Shown here: positions 17,131 through 25,309 of the stretch, in pieces | Numbering within the stretch: the first letter of the stretch is position 1 | Layout of the letters: each line of letters starts with the position of its first letter | Notes under the pieces: generated by a model | The model's input: the letters and a program-made list of their open reading frames with translations, nothing else | Told to the model about the DNA's origin: nothing | Database searches by the model: none | Made by a program: the position numbers and the translations under genes | Assembly: GCF_000733475.1 (NCBI RefSeq) | Contig: NZ_JPFK01000007.1 | Location: 306,501 to 370,500, forward strand | DNA length: 64,000 nucleotides | Source: Mangrovimonas yunxiaonensis | GTDB taxonomy: Bacteria > Bacteroidota > Bacteroidia > Flavobacteriales > Flavobacteriaceae | Reading direction: 5' to 3'

Positions 17131-19488
17131 ATGAAACCAAATTTTAAGTACTTGTTTATTTTGGCATTTATCACATTATTTTTTGTGTCCTGTCAAGATG
17201 AAGAAACCGAAATTAACAATCCAACACCAGAGGAAGTTGTAGCTCCTAATTCCTCTTTAGCAAGTTTAATGCGCTCAACAGTAGCTTTTGATGGTTCTTT
17301 TGATGATATTTTAGATAACGCTAATTGTATAGGTGTTAATTTGCCTGTTACCGTTACAGCGAACAATACAACAATAGTTATTGAAACTATAGACGATTTA
17401 GAGCTTATCGAAGATATTTTTAACGCTTTTAATGATGATGAGGATGTTCTAGAATTTTTATTTCCTATAACTATTACGCTAAACGATTATACCGAAGTTG
17501 TTGTAGAAAATGAAGAAGAATTAGATGCTTTTGTAAATAATTGCGTTAACGAGCCCGATGTTATAGAATGTGTAGACTTTGTTTATCCCATTGTATTTTC
17601 TATTTATAATACCGATTTTCAAGTTATTGATACTGTAGAAATTCAAAGTGATTTTGAATTATACGTATTCTTAGAAAATTTAGATGGAGATGAAGGTGCT
17701 GTATTAGCTAGCTTAAATTTCCCTGTGTCGTTAATATATGCCAATGGTGATACCGTTGAGGTAACAAGCAATCAAGAATTGGAAAATGCTATTAATAGTG
17801 CCGAAGAAGATTGTAATTATGTAGACTGCCAAGCAGAAGATATAGCAGTTAATTTACAAGAATGCCAATGGGTTATTACGTCGTTTAATGGCGATGATAA
17901 TTTTATCCAGTACGACTTACATTTTAATGCCAATGGCGAACTTCAAATTACTCATGGAGACACTACCGAATTTATAGGAGGTGAATGGCAAGTAACAACC
18001 GAAGAAAATGTTGTTTTAACACTTTCAAACTTAACGGCTTTTTCAGGAGACTTAGGCGGCGATTGGTTAGTTCAAAACTGTGAATCTAATCAGCTTGTCC
18101 TTACACAGGAGTTTGAAAATCAAACCGTAGAAGTTATTATGGAGCAGGATTGCGAAACCGTAGAAACACCATTTAATTGTTTTGAAAATACAACCATAAC
18201 AGCTTGCGATTATGATAATGATGGATTTGCAACATTTGAAATGGAAACACAAATTTTAGGCAATGTTGTTTGTAATGTAGATTTTGTAGCTTCATTTCAT
18301 GTTTCTCAAACCAATGCCGAAGCTAATATTAATGCTATTGTAGCACCAAATGCGTATACCAACACGTCAAATCCGCAAACTATTTATTTAAGAATAGAAG
18401 CAAACGATGGTAATTTCCAAATTTTTGAAATAGAATTAATAGTTGAAGACTGTAGTTCAAACTGTACAGAAGCAGATATTGATGCCTACCTGCAAGGATG
18501 CAATTGGAATGTAGTTAATTTTAATGGCGATGATCATTTAATGGCCTACGAAATAGATTTCTCATCAAGCACAGAGGCAATTATTACAGGAAATGGTATA
18601 ACAACAACAATGTACTGGTCGTCTTATCAAGCAGCAGAAGGTGTTGTGGTAGAGTTTTCAAATGTTGCTGCTCCTAATATACAAGCTATAACAGGAAGTT
18701 GGTTAGTTGTAGCTTGCGAAGAAGGTAGGTTAGAGTTTGAATCTCTTGATAGTGCAAATACCATGGTTATGGAATGTCATTATTACACTCCAGAAGAGTT
18801 ATTAACCACTTTAAGCGCATGCCAGTGGGAAGTGTATAGCTTTCAGGTTGAAAATGTAGATCAAACATCAGATTACAATGACGTCTTATTCTCATTCTTT
18901 GAAAACGATTTCGCCCTTGCCGAAGTTGGCGCTAACACCATTAACTATGGAAATATAGAAGCAGAGTCTGTTAATGGAGGTACAGAGTTGTCAGCATTTT
19001 TATCTATCAATGGAACGATTTCTAGTTTAGGCGGATACTACTCAGTACTTTCCATCACTGAAGATGAGGTTACGCTTATGACTGCGCAACCAAAACGTTT
19101 AATTTTAAGAAAAACCTGTACAAACGATAATCAAGATGGCGATACTACTCAAATAAAAGATTGGTTATACGATGGTAATTGGGAAGTAACATATTCTACC
19201 ATGGAAAATGCAGAAAACTCTCAAGATTATGATGGGGTTGTGTTTAATTTTCAAAGTAATGCTACGTTGTTAGGCGATAATGGTAGTTGGATAGCAGAGT
19301 TAGACTACGATGTACTTAGAGATAATGAAGGGAATTTAAGGTTTGTAATTAATTATTTAGGACAATTCCCTTACTGGCAAATGGATGACGATTGGTATAT
19401 TACCAGTGTCAACAGTACACAAATAGAATTACATGCTGTAAACGATGTAAACAATACCGATTTCGTGCTAATATTTGAAAAAATGTAA
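17131..19488 (+). CDS. Large multidomain lipoprotein with lipocalin-like repeats, partner of the sigma/FecR/TonB locus
   Basis: Not a named family as a whole. The signal ends in the lipobox FVSC, with the lipidated cysteine at residue 21. Residues about 60-235 hold three or four short tandem units of the pattern FPxxxxxxGxxxxVxSxxEL. Four units with a CxWxVxxF or similar start then appear at about residues 243, 455, 563 and 680, each with a run of beta-strand-like segments, resembling lipocalin-type beta domains. Between the first and second lies a segment (about 349-442) resembling the repeats of the large adhesin at 44.9 kb. The protein is very acidic and contains many DxDxD/NDD runs, perhaps binding calcium. 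It diverges from the ECF sigma gene. A role as surface-exposed effector or ligand-binding partner of the receptor is inference. Confidence 0.7.
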   Translation: MKPNFKYLFILAFITLFFVSCQDEETEINNPTPEEVVAPNSSLASLMRSTVAFDGSFDDILDNANCIGVNLPVTVTANNTTIVIETIDDLELIEDIFNAFNDDEDVLEFLFPITITLNDYTEVVVENEEELDAFVNNCVNEPDVIECVDFVYPIVFSIYNTDFQVIDTVEIQSDFELYVFLENLDGDEGAVLASLNFPVSLIYANGDTVEVTSNQELENAINSAEEDCNYVDCQAEDIAVNLQECQWVITSFNGDDNFIQYDLHFNANGELQITHGDTTEFIGGEWQVTTEENVVLTLSNLTAFSGDLGGDWLVQNCESNQLVLTQEFENQTVEVIMEQDCETVETPFNCFENTTITACDYDNDGFATFEMETQILGNVVCNVDFVASFHVSQTNAEANINAIVAPNAYTNTSNPQTIYLRIEANDGNFQIFEIELIVEDCSSNCTEADIDAYLQGCNWNVVNFNGDDHLMAYEIDFSSSTEAIITGNGITTTMYWSSYQAAEGVVVEFSNVAAPNIQAITGSWLVVACEEGRLEFESLDSANTMVMECHYYTPEELLTTLSACQWEVYSFQVENVDQTSDYNDVLFSFFENDFALAEVGANTINYGNIEAESVNGGTELSAFLSINGTISSLGGYYSVLSITEDEVTLMTAQPKRLILRKTCTNDNQDGDTTQIKDWLYDGNWEVTYSTMENAENSQDYDGVVFNFQSNATLLGDNGSWIAELDYDVLRDNEGNLRFVINYLGQFPYWQMDDDWYITSVNSTQIELHAVNDVNNTDFVLIFEKM

Positions 19489-19525
19489 AACATTAAAACA
19501 TAGAAAGAGAAAAATTTAAGTTATT

Positions 19526-19569
19526 AAACTGGGAGAAAACCATTCTAAAAATGTTTTCTCTCAGTTTTT
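19526..19569 (+). terminator. Terminator after the large lipoprotein gene
   Basis: Arms 19526-19540 and 19553-19567 pair over 15 bp with one G-U pair, with a 12-nt loop and a short T-run. It ends the AT-rich accessory block just before the ffh promoter. Confidence 0.7.
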
Positions 19570-19615
19570 GTGTATATAATTAATCACTACGCTTTATAAA
19601 TACACGACAAATCCT

Positions 19616-19623
19616 TAAATTTG
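19616..19623 (+). promoter_or_regulatory. -7 box (TAAATTTG) before ffh
   Basis: TAAATTTG matches TAnnTTTG and lies 25 nt before the ffh ATG, giving a leader of about 20 nt. No TTG at the ideal upstream distance. Confidence 0.5.
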
Positions 19624-19648
19624 CAAACTTTAAAACAGATGACAGATT

Positions 19649-20977
19649 ATGTTTAATAATTTAAGTGAAAAGTTAGATAAAGCGTTACACGTATTAAAAG
19701 GTCATGGTAGTATTACCGAAGTTAATGTTGCCGAAACCTTAAAAGAAGTAAGACGTGCGCTTTTAGATGCCGATGTTAACTTTAAAATAGCCAAAAATTT
19801 TACCAATACCGTTAAAGAAAAAGCGTTAGGCCAAGATGTATTAACCACCTTACAGCCAGGGCAATTAATGGTTAAAATCGTTAAGGACGAACTAACCCAG
19901 TTAATGGGTGGCGACGCCGAAGGTATTAACCTGTCTGGCAACCCAAGTATTATTTTAATGTCTGGTTTGCAGGGGTCTGGTAAAACAACCTTCTCTGGTA
20001 AATTGGCCAACTACCTAAAAAGCAAAAAAACAAAAAAGCCGTTATTGGTTGCTTGCGACGTGTACCGTCCGGCAGCGATAGACCAGTTACACGTAGTGGG
20101 AGACCAAATAGGTGTAGAGGTTTTTAGCGATAGAGGCAATCAAGATCCCGTGGCCATTGCTCAGGCAGGTATTGCCCACGCCAAAGCCAACGGGCATAAT
20201 GTGGTTATTATAGATACTGCAGGTCGTTTAGCTGTTGATGAAGCGATGATGACAGAAATCTCGAACATCCATAAAGCCATTCAGCCACAAGAAACCCTGT
20301 TTGTGGTCGATGCAATGACTGGTCAAGATGCGGTTAATACCGCCAAAGCCTTTAACGATGTCTTGAATTTTGATGGGGTTATTTTAACCAAGTTAGATGG
20401 TGATACACGTGGTGGAGCTGCAATTTCCATTAAATCTGTAGTTAATAAACCCATTAAGTTTATTGGTACGGGCGAAAAAATGGAAGCCATCGATGTGTTT
20501 TACCCTTCGCGTATGGCCGATCGTATTTTGGGCATGGGAGACGTGGTGTCTTTAGTAGAAAGAGCCCAAGAACAGTACGATGAGAAAGAAGCCAGAAAAC
20601 TTCAAAAGAAAATCGCCAAAAACCAATTTGGATTTGATGACTTCTTGAACCAGATTCAGCAAATCAAGAAAATGGGTAACATGAAGGATTTGATAGGAAT
20701 GATTCCTGGCGCAGGAAAAATGATGAAAGATATCGATATAGACGACGATGCCTTTAAACATATAGAAGCCATTATTCATTCTATGACGCCAAGCGAGCGT
20801 ACCACCCCAAAAATTCTTAATGCCAGCCGTAAAAAGCGTGTGGCAAAAGGATCGGGAACTTCTGTTCAAGAGGTAAACCAACTGCTCAAACAATTTGACC
20901 AAATGAGCAAGATGATGAAAATGATGCAAGGCGGAAAAGGAAAGGCCATGATGCAGGCCATGAAAAACATGAGATAG
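19649..20977 (+). CDS. ffh: Signal recognition particle protein Ffh
   Basis: GTPase of the signal recognition particle, which brings nascent membrane proteins to FtsY and the translocon. The N domain (1-85) is followed by the G domain with G1 GLQGSGKTT, DVYRPAAIDQL, DTAGRL and TKLDGDTRGG, then the methionine-rich M domain (about 295-442, ending MMKMMQGGKGKAMMQAM) that binds the RNA and signal peptides. At 442 residues it is standard. It follows a terminator and a TAAATTTG box. The next gene downstream is a four-helix-bundle gene with unusual flanks. Confidence 0.97.
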   Translation: MFNNLSEKLDKALHVLKGHGSITEVNVAETLKEVRRALLDADVNFKIAKNFTNTVKEKALGQDVLTTLQPGQLMVKIVKDELTQLMGGDAEGINLSGNPSIILMSGLQGSGKTTFSGKLANYLKSKKTKKPLLVACDVYRPAAIDQLHVVGDQIGVEVFSDRGNQDPVAIAQAGIAHAKANGHNVVIIDTAGRLAVDEAMMTEISNIHKAIQPQETLFVVDAMTGQDAVNTAKAFNDVLNFDGVILTKLDGDTRGGAAISIKSVVNKPIKFIGTGEKMEAIDVFYPSRMADRILGMGDVVSLVERAQEQYDEKEARKLQKKIAKNQFGFDDFLNQIQQIKKMGNMKDLIGMIPGAGKMMKDIDIDDDAFKHIEAIIHSMTPSERTTPKILNASRKKRVAKGSGTSVQEVNQLLKQFDQMSKMMKMMQGGKGKAMMQAMKNMR

Positions 20978-20980
20978 TTT

Positions 20981-21011
20981 CTAGTTTTTAGTAACAGTCT
21001 CAGTTTACAGC
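20981..21011 (+). repeat. Left complementary arm of the four-helix-bundle element
   Basis: The segment TAGTTTTTAGTAACAG (20982-20997) and the following GTTTACAG are matched in reverse complement by the DNA at 21436-21460. The arm starts 4 bp after the ffh stop. It has an irregular 6-nt rhythm of AGT triplets. See the right arm for the pairing. Confidence 0.5.
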
Positions 21012-21052
21012 TTAAAAGAAAATATAGTAAGCAGAATTGGTAAATTGAAGAA

Positions 21053-21424
21053 ATGGATTTTAAAGAGTTGTTAGCTTACCAAAAGGCTTTCGATTTGTCG
21101 ATGGTTATTTTTGAGATGTCTAAATCTTTTCCTAAAGAAGAAACCTATTCTTTAACCGACCAGATTAGAAGAAGTTCACGTTCGGTTTGTGCCAATATTT
21201 CAGAAGCTTACAGAAAAAGAAGATATATAAAGCATTTTATAAGTAAGTTAACTGATGCTGATGGCGAAAATTCTGAAACGAATACTTGGTTAGACTTTGC
21301 ATTACATTGTAAATACATATCACTTGAAGCGTACTCAATTTGTAAAAATCAAAACGAAGAAATAGGAAAATTAATAAACTATATGATTCATAACCCTGAA
21401 AAATTTGGAGTGAAAATTCAATAG
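21053..21424 (+). CDS. Four-helix bundle protein (23S rRNA intervening-sequence protein family)
   Basis: Small helical protein (123 residues) of the S23/IVP family, whose first members were found inside 23S rRNA intervening sequences and related to the Avd proteins of diversity-generating retroelements. The typical opening is present (FKELLAYQKAFDLSMVIFEMSKSFPKEETYSLTDQIRRSS), as is RSVCANISEAYRKR, the conserved basic helix. The molecular function of free-standing copies is unknown. No rRNA is nearby: it sits between ffh and folD, with complementary arms on both sides. Codon use and composition are AT-richer than in ffh and folD, consistent with insertion. Confidence 0.85.
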   Translation: MDFKELLAYQKAFDLSMVIFEMSKSFPKEETYSLTDQIRRSSRSVCANISEAYRKRRYIKHFISKLTDADGENSETNTWLDFALHCKYISLEAYSICKNQNEEIGKLINYMIHNPEKFGVKIQ

Positions 21425-21435
21425 TTTATTTAAAC

Positions 21436-21460
21436 AACTGAAACCTGCGACTGAAAACTA
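21436..21460 (-). repeat. Right complementary arm of the four-helix-bundle element
   Basis: The reverse complement of this segment reads TAGTTTTCAGTCGCAG then GTTTCAG. It aligns with the left arm at 20982-20997 with 3 mismatches in 16, then with GTTTACAG after a 5-nt gap. In RNA the two arms could pair and hold the gene in the loop. It ends 7 bp before the folD ATG. Confidence 0.5.
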
Positions 21461-21467
21461 AATAACC

Positions 21468-22355
21468 ATGATTTTATTAGACGGAAAAAAAACAAGTAAC
21501 GACATTAAAAACGAAATTGCTGCCGAGGTTCAGAAAATGAAGGGCAGAGGTGAGAAAGTGCCGCATTTAGCAGCCATTTTGGTAGGTAACGATGGGGCAA
21601 GCTTAACATACGTAGGCAGTAAAGTAAAAGCCTGCGAGCGTGTTGGGTTTGAGTCGACTTTGGTAAGAATGTCTAATACAACCAGCGAAATAGAATTGTT
21701 GGATAAAATTGATGAGCTTAACAACGATCCAGATATCGATGGGTTTATAGTGCAGTTGCCTTTACCAAGACAAATAGACACCCAAAAAGTGCTTTTGGCT
21801 GTAAATCCAGATAAGGATGTCGATGGGTTTCACCCAACAAATTTTGGGAAAATGGCATTGGATATGAGTACCTTTATTCCCGCAACTCCTTTTGGTATTT
21901 TAGAATTGTTGGATAGATACGGTGTAGAAACAAAAGGAAAGCACACCGTGGTTATTGGCCGTAGCCATATTGTTGGTCGCCCAATGAGCATTCTTATGGG
22001 AAGAAAAGGATTCCCAGGAAACTCTACCGTAACATTAACACACAGCCATACTAAGAACATTACACAAATTACTTCGCAAGCCGATATTATTATTACAGCT
22101 TTAGGCGTGCCAGGATTCCTAAAAGCCGAAATGGTTAAGGATGATGCCGTGATTATTGATGTAGGCATTACACGCGTTACAGACGATAGCTTACCAAAAG
22201 GCTATAAAATTACAGGTGATGTAGATTTTGAAAACGTGAGTAAGAAAGCTAGTTTTATTACTCCGGTACCTGGTGGCGTTGGCCCGATGACTATTGCCAT
22301 GCTGCTAAAAAACACCTTGTTGGCTAGAGAACGTAATATGAACAACAGAAAATAA
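21468..22355 (+). CDS. folD: Bifunctional methylenetetrahydrofolate dehydrogenase / cyclohydrolase
   Basis: Interconverts methylene-, methenyl- and formyl-tetrahydrofolate using NADP. The conserved YVGSKVKACERVGF contains the catalytic Tyr and Lys. GFIVQLPLPRQID, VDGFHP and GRSHIVGRPMSILM are family signatures, and the C-terminal TPVPGGVGPMTIAMLL is intact. 295 residues is typical. It begins 43 bp after the four-helix-bundle gene and converges with rluF with 12 bp between stops. Confidence 0.97.
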   Translation: MILLDGKKTSNDIKNEIAAEVQKMKGRGEKVPHLAAILVGNDGASLTYVGSKVKACERVGFESTLVRMSNTTSEIELLDKIDELNNDPDIDGFIVQLPLPRQIDTQKVLLAVNPDKDVDGFHPTNFGKMALDMSTFIPATPFGILELLDRYGVETKGKHTVVIGRSHIVGRPMSILMGRKGFPGNSTVTLTHSHTKNITQITSQADIIITALGVPGFLKAEMVKDDAVIIDVGITRVTDDSLPKGYKITGDVDFENVSKKASFITPVPGGVGPMTIAMLLKNTLLARERNMNNRK

Positions 22356-22367
22356 GGAAAACCGTCC

Positions 22368-23123
22368 TTATTGAGACCTTCTTGGCCTTGTTTTGGGCTG
22401 GAAGGTTTTTGTCGAGCTTTCTAAAAGTGCCTTAAGGGTGCTTAATTCCTCTTGGGTAAGCGGTCTATGTGTGCCAACAGGAACATCTAGCTTAATGTTC
22501 ATAATGCGAGTTCGTTTTAAGGTTTGCACCTCATAATTCAAATACTCGCACATACGCCTAATTTGGCGATTAAGCCCTTGGGTTAAGATAATCTTAAAGG
22601 TAAACGTATCTAATTTTTCAACCTCACATTTTTTGGTTACCGTATCTAAAATGGGCACACCTTGGCTCATCCTTTCAATAAAGGTTTGCGAAATGGGCTT
22701 GTCTACCGTAACAATATATTCCTTGTCGTGGTTGTTGCTCGCCCTGAGAATTTTGTTTACAATATCACCATCATCAGTAAGAAGAATAAGGCCTTCGCTA
22801 GGCTTGTCTAGCCTTCCAATAGGGAAAATACGTTTGTGGTAGTTAATGTAATCTATAATGTTATCTTTTTCAACTCTGGTATCGGTTGTGCAAACAATTC
22901 CCACCGGCTTGTTAAATGCCAAGTAGGTAAACGATGCTTTGGTGTTTTCAATCACTTTTCCGTCAACGGCAACCACATCATCTGTACTTATTTTAGTTCC
23001 CATTTCGGGTACTTTTCCATTAATGGTTACGCGTCCGGCATCTATCAGCTTGTCGGCTTCGCGTCTAGAGCAATAGCCAACTTCACTTAAATACTTATTA
23101 ATGCGTTTTAAATTCTCTGCCAT
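22368..23123 (-). CDS. rluF: 23S rRNA pseudouridine synthase, RluF-like
   Basis: Isomerises a uridine of 23S rRNA to pseudouridine. An S4 RNA-binding domain at residues 4-55 (INKYLSEVGYCSRREADKLI) is followed by the RsuA-type catalytic core with IGRLDKPSEGLILLTDDG, where the Asp is catalytic, and by GLNRQIRRMCEYLNYEV. The QIRRMCEY motif favours RluF over RluB, though specificity for one position is inference. The C-terminal 25 residues are a basic tail. It ends 15 bp downstream of the alpha/beta hydrolase reading in the same direction. Confidence 0.87.
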   Translation of the reverse strand: MAENLKRINKYLSEVGYCSRREADKLIDAGRVTINGKVPEMGTKISTDDVVAVDGKVIENTKASFTYLAFNKPVGIVCTTDTRVEKDNIIDYINYHKRIFPIGRLDKPSEGLILLTDDGDIVNKILRASNNHDKEYIVTVDKPISQTFIERMSQGVPILDTVTKKCEVEKLDTFTFKIILTQGLNRQIRRMCEYLNYEVQTLKRTRIMNIKLDVPVGTHRPLTQEELSTLKALLESSTKTFQPKTRPRRSQ

Positions 23124-23138
23124 ACTGCAAAAATAAGA

Positions 23139-23963
23139 CTAGTTTTCTAAAAACTCACATATGTGCTTATTAATACTGTGGTCCCTTAACGCATGCCCAA
23201 ATCCTTCGGTGGTTATTAGGGCACTTTTTTTAAAATGTGTCTTAATTAAAACGGCGTCTTCATAGGGGATAACATGATCGTTCTTGTCGTGAATAATAAG
23301 CCCTTCGGAAGTGATGTTTTTAAGCTGTTTTGCTGTTGAAAAGTCTTCTGGAGAAGAACCGTACCGGGCTATAATAGTAGATGTAATTTGTTTTGTTGTG
23401 CGTTGGTTGTACCCCAATACTTGGGTGTAGCGATCCAGAATGTTTTTAAACTCTGAAGGCGAGCCCAGCAAAACAATTTTTTTAATAAAAGGGTTTTGGT
23501 ATTTGTTTTGGGAAAAAATAGTAGACATGCCCCCAACAGAATGCCCAATAACAACAGCGGGATTAAACCGTTGGGCAACAACTTGGATAAACTCGGCATA
23601 GAGCAAGGCATTAAATCTATTGCCTCCAGAATGCCCATGGGCTGGTGCATCTAGAGCAACAATGTTGAAATTTTGTTGTTTTAGTGCCAAAATAAGGTTT
23701 TTCCAGCGCGACGAATTGCTTTCCCAGCCATGAACCAAAAGAACCGTGTCTTTTTGGCCTAACCAACGGTAGCTCATAATAGGGGTGTTTTTATAGAAAA
23801 ACTCTTCCCTAAAAGCGGTGGCTAAAAAATCTGACTGGTCTTTGGTTACGTGCCCTTTAAAGGGTTTGGTAAACAAAAAAATGGCTATTCTGGCAGAAGC
23901 TTTAGGAGAAATAAAACTGATAAGGTTTACAGACAACCCTATAATTTTTTGAAGAATAATCAT
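23139..23963 (-). CDS. Alpha/beta hydrolase
   Basis: Soluble alpha/beta-fold hydrolase of 274 residues; the substrate is unknown. The nucleophile elbow GHSVGG is at about residue 140, the oxyanion region HGWESNSSRW at about 75, the acid likely in DKNDHVIPYED and the catalytic His in EGFGHALRDHS near the C-terminus. All triad members are visible. The N-terminal 50 residues are basic and hydrophobic (possible membrane anchor), with no clear cleavage site. It is part of a minus-strand run, starting 8 bp after the cupin-like gene. Confidence 0.84.
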   Translation of the reverse strand: MIILQKIIGLSVNLISFISPKASARIAIFLFTKPFKGHVTKDQSDFLATAFREEFFYKNTPIMSYRWLGQKDTVLLVHGWESNSSRWKNLILALKQQNFNIVALDAPAHGHSGGNRFNALLYAEFIQVVAQRFNPAVVIGHSVGGMSTIFSQNKYQNPFIKKIVLLGSPSEFKNILDRYTQVLGYNQRTTKQITSTIIARYGSSPEDFSTAKQLKNITSEGLIIHDKNDHVIPYEDAVLIKTHFKKSALITTEGFGHALRDHSINKHICEFLEN

Positions 23964-23971
23964 AAAAAAGG

Positions 23972-24331
23972 TTACTCTCTATTTACGGTTTCCATATTAA
24001 AAGCGGGTTGGCAAATAGAAATGTATTCGCAGGGTTCTGTAAAAGGGTTGGCGTATTGCACACGGGTGTGTTTGTTTATTTTAATAGATTCGCCAGCTTT
24101 TAAAACCACCTTTTCGTCTTCAATAGTAAATTGTTTTTGGCCTTTTATAATAAAAGTGTACTCGTCGAATTCTGGTGTTTGAAAGGGTTCGCTCCATCCG
24201 GGAGGGGCGGTCATGTGGGCAATGCTAATAGCGCTATTGCCATCGCTGGCCAATCCAAAATGCTCTTTTATGGTTTTGCCGTCTGTTGTTGGAACAACAA
24301 AGGGCTGGGTTTGTTTGGTGTATTTTTTCAT
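23972..24331 (-). CDS. Cupin-like protein without the metal-binding histidines
   Basis: 119-residue protein with the spacing of a small single-domain cupin: PPGWSEPFQTPEFDEYTFIIKGQ (first motif region) and KAGESIKINKHTRVQYANP (second). In the first motif the two histidines expected in HxH are missing; only the Glu-type acidic residue region and the closing glycine are seen. It may bind a ligand without metal or be inactive as an enzyme. Its ATG overlaps the end of the YitT-like gene, so the two are co-transcribed. Confidence 0.7.
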   Translation of the reverse strand: MKKYTKQTQPFVVPTTDGKTIKEHFGLASDGNSAISIAHMTAPPGWSEPFQTPEFDEYTFIIKGQKQFTIEDEKVVLKAGESIKINKHTRVQYANPFTEPCEYISICQPAFNMETVNRE

Positions 24332-25305
24332 TTTTTCTCTAAAGGTTTGCGCTTAATCATGCCGCCTTTAAGGTCTTTAACTTGCCCCATAATTATAAAC
24401 GCTTTATTGTCTATTTTATCAATTTCGGTGTGCAGTTTGGCAAGTTCTAGTCGGGTTACAACGGTATAGATAATATCTTTGTCGTAGCTTTTTCCGTTGC
24501 TGCCATAGCCACCTTTTCCGGCATAAATGGTACAAGCACGCCTAAGTTTTTCAATAATCATAAGCTTTATGGCTTCGTGCTCTTTAGAAATAATGGTAAC
24601 CCCCACATATTCTTCAACGCCATCTACAACAAAATCTACAGTTTTTGCTGCCGCCAGATAGGTTAAAATGGCATAAAGGGCTATTTCAATAGAAAGGATA
24701 TAAGCACCAAACGAAAAGATAATAATGTTAATAAGCAATAACACATCACCAACGGTTAAAGAGAGCTTTCGGCTTAGGTAAATGGCCAAAACTTCTGTGC
24801 CATCAATAACACTACCGCCCCTCATGGACATGCCAATACCCAGGCCAAGAAAAAACCCGCCAAAAACTGCGATAAGCAACTTGTCGTCGGTAATGGTGGG
24901 GTAGTCTACATAGTGCACTACAAACCCTAGAAGGGCAATGGCCATAATGCTTTTTAGGGCAAATTTTAAACTGAAGGTTTTAGCGCCCAAGATTAAAAAC
25001 GGAATGTTAACTAAAATAAGCAAAAAGCTTAATTCTATTGACGTGATGTTTTCTAACAACAGCGAAATACCCGTTGCACCACCATCGATAAACCGATTTG
25101 GTAGGAGGAAACCTTTTAGGCCAAAGCCAGCAGAAAACACCCCAATAATTATAAAAAGTGCCTCTTTAAAAGCGTGTGACACCTCTACCTTAAGCGACTT
25201 TACAGCTGGTGCCAGTTGTTTTTTGGTAATAGGCGCGGTGGGCGTCTCTGCTTTTAGCCGTTTTCGGGCAATGTCTGTTAATATTTTAGAAAAAAATGGG
25301 TTCAT
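24328..25305 (-). CDS. YitT family membrane protein with DUF2179 domain
   Basis: Membrane protein of 325 residues, five or six hydrophobic segments between about residues 45 and 215, followed by a soluble C-terminal DUF2179 domain (VGVTIISKEHEAIKLMIIEKL and the late TVVTRLELAKLHTEIDKID). These proteins are widespread and poorly characterised. GAGFGLKGFLLPNRFIDGGATGISLL-type glycine-rich motif is seen near residues 58-83. The gene shares a 4-bp overlap with the cupin-like gene downstream and lies 4 bp after the small lipoprotein gene, in one tight run. Confidence 0.82.
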   Translation of the reverse strand: MNPFFSKILTDIARKRLKAETPTAPITKKQLAPAVKSLKVEVSHAFKEALFIIIGVFSAGFGLKGFLLPNRFIDGGATGISLLLENITSIELSFLLILVNIPFLILGAKTFSLKFALKSIMAIALLGFVVHYVDYPTITDDKLLIAVFGGFFLGLGIGMSMRGGSVIDGTEVLAIYLSRKLSLTVGDVLLLINIIIFSFGAYILSIEIALYAILTYLAAAKTVDFVVDGVEEYVGVTIISKEHEAIKLMIIEKLRRACTIYAGKGGYGSNGKSYDKDIIYTVVTRLELAKLHTEIDKIDNKAFIIMGQVKDLKGGMIKRKPLEKK

Positions 25306-25309
25306 CTGT

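Noticed and set aside
21053-21424. Four-helix-bundle gene as evidence of a nearby 23S rRNA gene
   Set aside because: No rRNA sequence is present on either side; ffh and folD are intact neighbours.
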